The position numbers and the translations under genes are program-made. Shown one piece after another: positions 10,670-20,534 of a stretch of 64,000 nucleotides of DNA; the first letter of the stretch is position 1, and each line of letters begins with the position of its first letter. The notes below the pieces were generated by a model. That model was not told the origin of the DNA, did not search any database, and saw only the letters and a program-made list of their open reading frames with translations. This stretch comes from Triangularia verruculosa (lineage: Eukaryota; Ascomycota; Sordariomycetes; Sordariales; Podosporaceae), in assembly GCA_033296885.1 (NCBI GenBank), contig MU863875.1, forward strand, positions 558,001 to 622,000. The letters run 5' to 3'.

Positions 10670-13434
10670 ATGGACAACATCACCCGCATAGCGGCAGCCG
10701 CCAACCCGCCATCCTACCAGGAAGCTACACGGCACCTGGACTGGGTCGAGCTTATCGCACCCTACGTGCCTATCCGAGAGTATGCGCGCCTCTGCCTCGT
10801 CAACCGGCGTTTCTATCGCCATCTGGCACCGCGTCTGTGGAATGACCCTCTCGCAACAGCCTCCACCGGCAGGCCTGCCAGCCGAGACATTGGTCCGTGA
10901 ACTTCCCTCTTCTGCCGTCTTTGCCGTCTTTGCCGTCTGTCTGCTGTCCGGTGGCTGCATACACAAGACTGACATGACCGGTGACAACCGCCGTGGCAGA
11001 TCTCGAGTGGTTCTACCGCTTCATGGAGCACATGCAACATGTCCGGCAGACCACCCGGCACCTCGTTACTTGTCTGGACCTCCGGGCGGTGGAGGTCGGC
11101 ACCTCTGAACTGTCGCTGTATTCCTTGAGCAGGTCCTTCTCGGCCTATCTGCGTATGGTGCGGGTCACATTCCCGCAGCTTCGTTGCATTCTGTTGAATA
11201 GGCACTGGGATGTGGAAGCGGATGACCTGGCGGTGGCGACTACTCCCGGAAGTAATGCAGAGGGGCCATTGATGCTCAGCATACCACAGTGTCAAGTCAA
11301 AGTACCGACCGTCTTCTTCTCTTCGCCGTACCTGTGCCAGCTTGTGTACCTGGATATGAGCGGCATGGCTGGTTCTCTGAGGAAGTCGTTGGAGCAGCGA
11401 ACGTTCGGCCCGGAGCGGTATCCAGACCTCCGCATCCTCAAGGTAGGTGCAAGGGAGATGGGAGACTCAACAGCCGCCCTGCTGGCGAGAAGATTCAAGC
11501 AGCAGCTTTGGAGCTTGGACCTCAGTAAAAACGAGTTAACAGACGCCGTGCTCGATGACTTGCATATTTGCGCCTTTGCTGCCGGAAGCTTGCGGACCGC
11601 AAGGCATTTTGATGTTGAGGGCAGATTTGAGATCATTGGCAACCAGAGGACGCCTCTCTTTGGCCTGATCAGGGAGTCTCAGTGGAGCGCAACTTTCAAC
11701 CATCCGGACCGATATTTGGTCGATGCTCCTGACTATACACGCTCGGTTGCAGACACTGCTCCAGAGCATGTTCGTACCCGCTCGAATGGCCAAGAACAGA
11801 TACAACATGATTCGGAAGACGAGATCAGGAAGCTATTGTCAGGAAGTATTAGAGGCCCTCCTCCTGATCGCGAATACGTCCGAGCTCTAGATGTTTGTCA
11901 AAGCCACAACGGCCTTACCCACCTATATCTCAACGGCAACAGCCTAACCGCCAGTGGTCTGGTCAGGCTGATCATGTCATCACCCGGGCAGCTACAGCGT
12001 CTCGAGTGCGATAGCGTGGTCTACGATATGCACGAGGCTGCGAAGCCGGAGTGGCTATCATCCAATATGGTTGTTTCAGGCCTTCTCGGAGCAGCGCACG
12101 TCTTCCGCCCCGTGCTTTCGTCAAACCTACAGGTGCTGCGCATCCATCACTCCCTCGTTACACAGCTCTTGTCTTTGAAACCCAGAGAGGAGGGCGGTAA
12201 TGGATGGGGGCTGTCAAGTATGGAGAACCTGTGGCTAGCCGAAATGTTCCTGCTTCCACGGGCCGAGATGGCCTACCCGCAAGCCTTCGTGCCAGATATG
12301 AATCCCCGGCTACGAGTTTTGATCTTGTCACACATCCCGAGGTGGTCGACCGGGCCCCTGATTGACAAGCTGATAAACCTCTTGAAGCTCGCCTCGATGC
12401 AGGAGCGGGCCATCCAAGACTTGAGCCAGAGCCGCCGCGGGCCTTTCACGGTGTCTGGTCTGAGGCACATCCGGTTGGAGTTTGACTATGATTGCCGGGA
12501 AGAGCTGCTGATGGGTGACAGTCAAGGAGATGACGAAGAAGAGAAAGAAACGGCGAATTCTTCTGAAGAACTTGCCGCCAAGAACTTCAGTTTCTTTGAC
12601 GAATCTCGATTTATGGATTTTTCTTTCGATTCTTCTGAAGTTTCTTCACCAAACATAAACACAGCCACGGCCATAAACACAGACACCACGCCTCTCGCGT
12701 CGGGGGCGGGTCCAGCAGCCGACGATCATAGGGCTGTTCTGGACAACAATCGGAGTCAAAACGAGAGACATGCTCCCTCTTCCTCCTCCACTCTCCTACA
12801 TCTTCCCCGCACCGGCGACACGTCCGAGCTCACCTTGAATGGAGGCAATGAAGACGAGTCGGCCCGACTGACGACTGGTCCACAGCAGCAACAAGAGCAA
12901 CAACAACAGACAGTTCTCCCCAACGACGCCACACTCTCTGTTGCGGATAGCAGCACGGCCAGCTGGAATGGAACGGAATATACCGTCTGGGCTGGCCCAC
13001 CACCTTCACCTCCGCCGATTTACTCAACCGAAGACACTCCACAACAACACGAACATCAGCGGCAGCAGCAGAAACTCTCCCCTGCAGTGAAGGCATACAT
13101 GCACAACATCCTCGACGAGCGTCTGTGTACTGATGCGCGGCCTGCCAGTCCGTGCCATGTACTCGCAGGTGTTCCAGAAGGTGAGTTTGTATGGAGTGCT
13201 GCGTGGCAGGCTATTGTTACAAGAGGAGACAACTCTGTGAGGAAGCCGAAGAAAAGGGAGCTGCTGAATGGGATGAGGGATGTGGTCGAAGAGATCAAAG
13301 CGTTCAGGAGGGGAACTAGGGCGAGATACGAAGAAGCGCTGAAGAGAGCGAGACAGAATGGGGAGGAGGTGAAGCTAGGGGAGCCACACTTTTATTATCG
13401 GGGACTACTACAGGTTGTGACGGCGTTGAGGTGA
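10670..13434 (+). CDS. F-box-like / leucine-rich repeat protein
   Basis: Two exons, 10670-10892 and 11000-13434, 885 residues. Residues about 20-62 (WVELIAPYVPIREYARLC, then NRRFYRHLAPRLWND) look like a divergent F-box helix set. The middle holds leucine-rich repeat-like strands (LVYLDMSGMAG, LWSLDLSKNELTDAVL, LTHLYLNGNSLTASGLVRL). A low-complexity acidic and Gln-rich linker and a conserved-looking C-terminal helix (VVEEIKAFRRGTRARYEEAL) follow. The role would be substrate recognition in an SCF ubiquitin ligase (family knowledge, not shown here). The intron 10893-10999 has a weak donor, GTCCGT, but it is the only donor that keeps frame with the acceptor CAG at 10999. The stop lies inside GGTGAGTG, which resembles a donor, so a further 3' exon cannot be excluded. 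Confidence 0.75.
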
Positions 13435-15717
13435 GTGTGACGGTGGAGATGGTTCTGCGCATGGAAGGCAGGTGTTTGTTGTGCTGCCAAAAATCAGTGT
13501 CAAATGACGTGCATCAAATAATCATGGCCGTGGAGAATGAGCCAGTCAAAACTGTGTATTGTGGCATTCTATTGACCTTCCTATTTACAGGGCCCTCTTG
13601 GCCTCGTGTTGAAGTGTCAAACCAAAGGTCTCAAGTCATCACACGAGATCACCATTACGATTAGACACGAGGTGATCTGAGGTGATCTGAGAGCGTTGAG
13701 AAACAGGCCAACCATGGCTGTTTGATCTCAGCGATGCTCCACATGGAAAAACATGGGGAATGGGCGCCAATGAGAATAGGAATCACACACGAGGAAATAA
13801 CAAGCTTTTTTTGACTTTGTTTGACTGCCTTTGACCTGTGTTTTTCTACCGGCCCAAGTACTACATATCAGTCAGACGCAGAATAGTAACTACGTGGTAG
13901 GTATTTCTATCAGCGAGACAAGAGAGAATAGGAATACGAAATCAGAATATTCGTGTGTTGTGCCCCCCGCTATTGTTGCAAGACTGAGTGAAGATTAAAT
14001 CCTTTCATTTTTTTCCCTCACATGATTAAATGCTTACCTACCTTACACAGTAGTGTTGTCGCTCTTTCTCTCTCTGTTGTTTTTTTTCTGACAGAAGTAA
14101 ATGCTTTCGATGTCGTTTGCTGTGATATGGAGATTACCATGCCCCCTTTTTATACCCCTGAATCAACACTGGCATTTTTGCTCTTTGTTTGTTTGATGCA
14201 GTAGGATCTACCAAGTGATGATTAAAACACACCAGTGATAGTATACAATAACACCTGGAAGTTTGAAAACGCTGGATGGGGTATAAAGTAAATGATCTTA
14301 TATCAAATCTGCTGTGGTATAGCGGGGGGTTAATTGTAGGGACTGAATTTGTGCCTGCTTTCGTGATGACACGTGCTGCTATCTCTTTTGTACAGTTGTT
14401 ATTGCCACTGTTGACTATATTAAAAAGATGAAGCGGTTGCGGGCCTGGGGGATATACAGAGTTGTTGTATTCATGCCGTCGGAAATGACGTTTAGGGATA
14501 TCTTATCTACAAGATGGGTACCAAAGGAGGCAGGAAGGATATATCATTTTGAGTACGGGCAGCTTTTCAGGGGCAAGACACACACTCACACGGTCAGCTT
14601 GCACTGCGAAAGATTGGCAGGGCTGAGTAGGTCTTTCCTGCCTTGTTTCTTTTTTTTCCTTTTCGGAGTTGGAGAAGGCTTGCTACTTCTCTCTGGATTG
14701 GAAGTTTCCTAATATGTGACACGCTGTGGAAAAAGTAATTGGCACTACAAGCCAGATTTACACCTTTAAAAGAGTAGAAAACGCCTGTCAAGTATCTTTT
14801 AAGGCATTGTCGAGATTTGCCAAGGGCTATTGACTATCTTTCAAGGCCTCTTAACTGTCTTTCAAGGCCTATTGACTATCTATCAACGCCTATTAACTAT
14901 CTATCAATGTTGTATTCCCACTTTGCAGTGCTAGCTTTTCTGTCCAGGACGTGAGTGGTTGACTTAAAGGAGCCGAGCTTGGCCTTCTAGTCGTATAAAG
15001 TGATCCTGTCATTAGAGTCCGGAGCCGCTGTGCGGGTATCTCGAGTGGTGGATGTTGTGAAGTGAGTGGAGAGATTAATGATGATTCTAGTGCTACATCC
15101 ACCGCCGCAACTTTTGCTTGTAATTTCTGTTTGCATATCACCACTCACGTCTTCCATAGGAGGCAGCTGGGTTTTTATCCAAAAGGAAAAAAAGTAAGAA
15201 TTTATCAACTGAACTAACTTGAAGTTGATCCAATCGTTCCAATGGCTACGGGAGTGGCGCGACCAAGATTGAATATCATCTCATTGACCGGGCATTTTCG
15301 GCATTATCCGTTGTCATCTTTTCCGCTGTACTACTGTTATTCCTATTGGGTTGCTATTGCCTGCTTCTTCTTCTTCGTAGGCCCATCATGATTTCAATCC
15401 TAGATCCATCAGCCATGATCGAAATCTTGCTCTTCAGCCCACCGTATCTTGTGATTACCAGGTAATCAAACCTGAATAAGTGATTCCGGTTTACCAAATA
15501 GAGAGACAACAGTTTTGCATCCTAGAGGCAGCCTCGATGCAGAAGATCCATGAAAGAAAGTGTAAAATGTAGGGGGGGGAAATGTGATCTAGAAGAAAGA
15601 GGATAGGTGTCATGGAAACTTAAAAAGGACACGCTTATTCTTTGTTTTATCGCTGTCTACCTAATATATCTCATAGACCACTTCAGTTTTTTGGAACTAC
15701 CAAACCCCTTCGCCACC
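13435..15717. other. Gene-free region with dispersed repeat copy B
   Basis: Lies between the 3' ends of the F-box gene (+) and eIF2B gamma (-). AT-rich, with short frames only. A short tandem GAGGTGATCT doublet sits at about 13670-13690 and the dispersed repeat at 14788-14956. Confidence 0.6.
14788..14956 (+). repeat. Dispersed repeat, copy B, four 21-bp units
   Basis: Four exact-period 21-bp units start at 14821, 14842, 14863 and 14884, with consensus CAAGGCCTATTGACTATCTTT. They are preceded by AAGTATCTTTTAA (also in copy A) and followed by GTATTCCCACTTTGCAGT at 14912-14929 and GGACGTGAGT. Same orientation and order of parts as copy A at 3163-3424, about 11.5 kb away. Confidence 0.85.
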
Positions 15718-17513
15718 TCACTCATCATCACTCCCACTCCCCTCACCCTCCTGGCTATCCTCGTCATCATCCTCGTCATCATACGCATCCAGCTCCTCCT
15801 TCGTAGCCTCCAACCCACTCGAGCTCATAAACTTCTCGTCCTTGGCCTCCGTCTTGGCCTCCACCAGCAGATTCTCTTGCACTTCGCACCCGGTCAACGA
15901 GCACCCCTCGCCCAGCTCCGCCCTCCTGCCAATGATGCACTTAGTCAACTTGCAGTTCTTGCCAATGACCACGCCGTCCATAAGCAAGCAGCCCTGCAGC
16001 TTGGCGCCCTCGCCGATCTGGCAGTTGGCGCCGATGACGGACTCCTTGATCGACGTCTTTTCTGATACAGTGACGTTGTCCCCGACGAGGGAGTCCGACC
16101 TGGAGATGGTGGTTCTCGGCTTGACGCCCTCTGGATAGGCGACCTTGCGGGTGTGGCAGTACGGGCTGGGCGGGTTGGTGATGTCGTGGATATCTTCGAG
16201 CGAAGGTAACCTGGCTAGCTGGAGCGAGATTTGAAGCAGTAGTTGCGCCTTGTCGACACGGCGGATGATGGGGGTTGGTTTGGCGGGGTTGCCAGTAGAG
16301 GTAGGGTGGATGTAGGCCAGCAACTGGGGGACCTCGACTGGCTTAGAGGCAGGGACCAATGGGTTTGGCTTTTCCACTTTGGGGGTCTTGAAGGTGACGA
16401 CCTGATGGGGCTCCTCGGCTGGGTGAGAGTTGAGGCTCAGTTTTTGAGTGACTGTCTCGAGGGTGGTGGTATTGGCGGTGCTGGTCTCTCCGCTGGGGCT
16501 GTTGGTGCCGCCGTGTTGGGAAGAAGAATCGTCTTTTGGCCGAGCGAGAAAATCGTCAAAACCAAGCTTGCTAGACAGCCCCTTTTGCCAACCGGCTTTG
16601 GACCACCAGCCAATAACGTCTTCGCCAATGGTCTCGAGGCGGTCGTTTTCTTTCACGAATTTCATAACCCATCGGGGGAAGATGTAGATGTGGGCGTCGC
16701 GGTGAGTAGTATTCATCTTGATTTTCGGGTGGTGCTCGAGGAGGTCGTGACGGAGAGAAAAGCCCTTCTTATCTGCCAGGGCGTCCTTCATGGTATCTGT
16801 GGGCATGGAGCATACCAGCTTGGACAAATGAGGGAAGATAGAGTCGCCGGCGGGCTGGCCTGGGGACGAAGGAAGTGGCACCGTAGCAATAAACTCGGTC
16901 TCCTCACCCTTGATGGGAGTTTCTGTTTTTGTCTGGTAATATACCGACAGGCCGCCGCTGTGTTGCCCCTGAGATGCGCGAGAGTCGCCAAGGATCTCTT
17001 TCAAGCTGGCAGCCTTGACCATCCATGCTTGCAGGAGCCTGTCTGGGCCCAACTCACATACTAGATCGCAGGGCAGAACAACGAAGTTGGATGTCACAAG
17101 TGACTGTATCTCTGGGAGTCTGAGAATTTCGGCAGTGCCTGTATTATTGTCCAGGTCCTCTGGCGCTAGGAGATCGGGACGTGGGAGCGGCAAGCCCGTC
17201 AGAAATGGATTTGTCTTGAGCGCACCATCAATGGCCTCCTTGGCCGACGGAGGGCAGATCAGTGTGATGTCTGCAAAATATGTCAGTTATCAAACATGAG
17301 CTGAAGGTGAGGGGCTTGGCGTAAGATCTCACTTGTGATGCCTGCGCGATAGCAAAATTCCAAAGGGTACCACACCATGGGCCGATTGGCAATGGGAAGC
17401 AGGGCCTTTGGGTTCTCATCGGGATTTGCTGTGAATGTCGGGAATGAACTTCCAGGGCCACACAGGATGAGGGCCTGCAACCCAGGGTTCGCGATAGTGA
17501 CTGCGTGGGGCAT
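15718..17513 (-). CDS. GCD1: Translation initiation factor eIF2B gamma subunit
   Basis: Exon 1 is 17513-17333 and exon 2 is 17270-15718; the intron 17271-17332 has donor GTGAGA, branch AACTGAC and acceptor TTTGCAG. The product is 577 residues, close to yeast Gcd1 (578). The N-terminus is a nucleotidyltransferase-like fold (LQALILCGPGSSFPTF, NPKALLPIANRPMVWYPLEF). The middle is a variable linker. The C-terminus has left-handed beta-helix hexapeptide repeats (SLVGDNVTVSEKTSIKESVI, then NCQIGEGAKLQGCLL and similar), ending in an acidic tail. eIF2B is the cytosolic GDP/GTP exchange factor for eIF2, and the gamma subunit pairs with epsilon in the catalytic subcomplex (family knowledge). It is divergent from the Pex22-like gene and has a telomere-like motif in its promoter. 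Confidence 0.93.
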
Positions 17514-18387
17514 CGTAGAGTCTCTCTTAGACGGCTTGGTTGCTGAAGATGATGGCTAAAAAGAAATTTGAAATGGGGTTGGTTTGGTTTGACAGTTCAG
17601 TTTTTTGATGTCGTGATTCTAAGAAGCTTTCTCTGACCAGAAAGCTTAATACAGTTAATGGTTGATGTGCTGCTCTTTCCAGTGAGCATCTGAGTCACCA
17701 AAAGCCAGTCGCAAAGGAAGGTTTGCTTCAGGACCCCTCCATGCATGTGTGAATGTCCCTCAGATGCGACAGGGTTAGGGTTTACTGCTTGTGTACTGCA
17801 TGCTTGGCAGGAGGAAGACCAGGTACCCAGGATAGAATTGGACTCTATGTCTGAAGGCTAAGAAATCTCTTTCACATTCAACTGGGAAACCAACAATACT
17901 AGGTAGCAATGGGATTGTGTTAGTTCTGGAAACTAGCCCGACGCTTTTGTCAAAGTCGGCGGGTGAAAGGTGACGTAGAGCTAACCTGTCGAGAAGCACG
18001 GTCCACAGCCGTGTTTCTTGTGTTTCTTGGCGTGAGATTCAGCTTTCCTTTGTCGTTTCTCGCCGGGCCAACCACCTGCCTCGGTTTGGGTATCCGAAAA
18101 TTGGAGCTCGGCTTTGGCGTGCAAGTGGAAGCTGGGGCTGTTGCCGCGCTGGGGGCGCCGGCATCAACAAACCGTCTCATCCCCAGCCTTCCCCATTGAC
18201 CGCGCTATCCCCACATGTCCACATGCTACCTGCCTGTCCACCACCAGCCACATAGTTTTCTCTTTCTGCGTATAACACAACTGATGGTGGTCATTGCGCC
18301 CTCTGACCCATCTCCCCTGCCTCACGAGTAAACCGACGAGCAAGCCGCGAACTGCCCGGACCGAGATGCTCGATCGCAACATCACCA
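17514..18387. other. Divergent promoter, eIF2B gamma / Pex22-like
   Basis: An 874-bp spacer between the two ATGs. It contains the GGGTTAGGGTTT motif at 17772-17783 and a short upstream ORF at 18366. No other gene seen. Confidence 0.6.
17772..17783 (-). promoter_or_regulatory. Telomere-like box (AAACCCTAACCC on gene strand)
   Basis: Located 259-270 bp upstream of the eIF2B gamma start. The identical 12-mer lies upstream of the 37447 gene. AAACCCTAA telo-boxes occur in promoters of translation genes in plants, and TTAGGGTT-type sites are bound by Tbf1-like factors in fungi (established); use here is inferred. Confidence 0.4.
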
Positions 18388-18404
18388 ATGTCGCCGCCCT
18401 ATGA
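18366..18404 (+). other. Overlapping upstream ORF (12 codons)
   Basis: ATG at 18366 opens a 12-codon frame that ends at TGA 18402-18404, overlapping the Pex22-like start (18388) in another frame. It acts only if the transcript begins upstream of it, which I cannot see. Confidence 0.35.
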
Positions 18405-19717
18405 GTCGTCCCGCCGCCGCGGCGTCTGGAACCATTGGGTTCCGCTCGCCGTGACCGTCACGGTTGCGACAGCGGGTGCTGCCGCCTGGATATGGAGCCA
18501 GCGGAAGGAAGAAGACCAGGAGGAGGCAGAGACCGGGTCCGCCTACCAGGATCTCGACTACGATGAAGGCGAATATAGCGACAACCCCGCATATGGCGCG
18601 TCCCGGGATGGCGGTGCTGCCGGCCCAGGTGTCGCTGCTGCTGCGTCGCAAGTCGAACCGTCAACTCTGGGCTGGGCCGCGTTGCGCCGGACGCCTAGTC
18701 CTTCACAATTTTTTGACACGGCGAGGAGGACTGTCACGGGGGGGTTGAGTGCTGCCGGCGCAGCCGTCGGAAGCGCCTTGGCTGCAATTAGGGAGGAGGA
18801 CAAGACCGCGTATGCCGACCACGAGACATGGTCAGAGGAGATCGAGGCCAAGAAGGAACGGGTTGTTCCCTCCTCCTCACAGCCCAAGGATACCAACAAA
18901 CGCCGTAAGAAAGTCGCTATTGTCATTTCGGCCGATAACCACATCGACGAAGTGGACGCCGATGGGTATCACGAACATGCTGTCAGTGCCCCTCTTTGGT
19001 GTACCCCTGAACCCCTGAAAGAATTCCCACTGACCCGGAAATAGTCCATTCTGTCTCACATTCCTCGGTCAATTGACACCTCCAAATACAAGCTTTATGT
19101 TCTTATCTTTGCCCCCAACCTTAAGGAAAGCGCCCGCGAATCTCCCACCAACCGCGCCCCACCTTCGCTGGACTCGTCCTTCTGCAACATCGACCCTGCT
19201 CAAGCCCACACTCCCGGTGACGAGGCCAAGAGCCCCCAGTAAGTTATCTCAACATTCTGCTTCCCTTATGTGGAATGGCTGCGTCTGATTGCTAACATGT
19301 TCCAGACTTGGCCCATCCACATCTGATCCAGCCTACAACGCGATTTACTCTCAGGCACAGGCGCTGGTTGAGAAAGACAGTATGATTCTGACCTTCACTA
19401 CCCCTAACGGCCACTCGCACATTTTACGCCACATTCAGCCAGAGATCATCTATCTTCAGGAATCTCTTGGCGGAGAGAACGGCGGTGTCGTCACCAACCT
19501 CCAGACCTGGCTCCGCCATGACATTATCTTGGTAGTCGGGGCCGAGAGTGGTCATGGAGGTCTCGCAGATAGCGATTCGGAAACGGAGAAGCCCGGAAAG
19601 GCGGAAGAGCTTTGGTGGCACCGGGAAGACCGGGTGGGCAGGGGACGTGGTGTTATTGTGGTGGATGCCCAAAAGCTTCAAGACGACTGGGCTCGCAGAG
19701 TGCTGGGTAAGGAGTAA
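18388..19717 (+). CDS. Pex22-like peroxisomal membrane protein
   Basis: Three exons, 18388-18981, 19045-19238 and 19306-19717, 399 residues. Introns: 18982-19044 (GTCAGT, branch ACTGAC, ATAG) and 19239-19305 (GTAAGT, branch GCTAAC, CAG). A single N-terminal membrane segment (residues about 17-36, WVPLAVTVTVATAGAAAWIW) is followed by an acidic, disordered region. Next comes a Rossmann-like module: VAIVISADNHIDEVDADGY, SILSHIPRSID, YKLYVLIFAPNLKE, then SMILTFTTPNGHSHILRHI and LWWHREDRVGRGRGVIVVD. This layout matches fungal peroxin-22-like proteins, which anchor the ubiquitin-conjugating enzyme Pex4 at the peroxisome for Pex5 recycling (family knowledge). I rest the name on architecture and recalled resemblance only. 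Another single-pass protein of similar layout is possible. Confidence 0.7.
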
Positions 19718-20534
19718 AGAGGGCAGGAGTGATTGATATGGCTGTTTTGAGCTGATGACGATGGATTGGATTTCGTGTTTTTTTGTAGACATGTTGTTGC
19801 GTGCACAACTGTGTCATATATACCTCTGTAAGCGAATTTACATAAGATGTCTGTTACTAGTATCTCCATACAGCAACAAGCCTGAGTTTAACTCCAAAAT
19901 GGGAGTATACTGCATATAATGGGCATCACGTGATGCGGCTCCAATGCCAAGCAGCGTTGAAGCCACCACCCGTCCAAACAGGGATTGATTCGCCAAAGAA
20001 ACACCCCACAAAGAGACAGGCCATCGTCCACTGATCGACCCCAGGCGCATCCGCCAAACCACGAGCATCAAGTTCGATATTGCAAGAAAATATCCGTACA
20101 TGCAGCCGCCCGCCGAGTCGCTGGCAGAGTCAGACTCAGGCGCATTGTGAAGGCTGAAAACTTTGCTCTACCCACCGCACCGACCGACGCCATTGACGTT
20201 CCGCCCAACAACGACAGCTACCTTATTAGTGGACGCTTTCCATTCCAGTGCCGAACACGCTCGCTCCGCTGGCCGCGACCTGACCCTGACCCTGGACCGC
20301 GGCGCATCATCATCCACCCACCTCCAACCCCATCGGTCATCGCGACAGCGCCCGCCCCATCGATTCGCTCATCAACCTCAATTGTTCCCATCAAAGCTCG
20401 ACTGTCTCCGGCACTCAAACCTCTTTTTATTCGAGCCAGCTCTCCCGATGCGATTCGAGCTGGGGAGCAGCATTTAAAGCGACGGGCATCCCTCCCTCAC
20501 GCCGCTGCCTGCGGGCAGCAGCTCACCCATCAAA
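19718..20534. other. Promoter region of spt20
   Basis: Holds the 3' end of the Pex22-like gene and the 5' region of spt20, with a 14-bp CACGTG palindrome at 19923. The open frames seen here are not convincing. Confidence 0.55.
19923..19936. promoter_or_regulatory. 14-bp palindrome GCATCACGTGATGC
   Basis: Perfect palindrome around TCACGTGA, 599 bp upstream of the spt20 ATG and about 200 bp after the Pex22-like stop. TCACGTGA is the Cbf1/CDEI-type core (established); binding here is inferred. Confidence 0.45.

Noticed and set aside
16243..17064. 273-codon frame on + strand
   Set aside because: Antisense to the clearly conserved eIF2B gamma exon; composition is a mirror of that gene.
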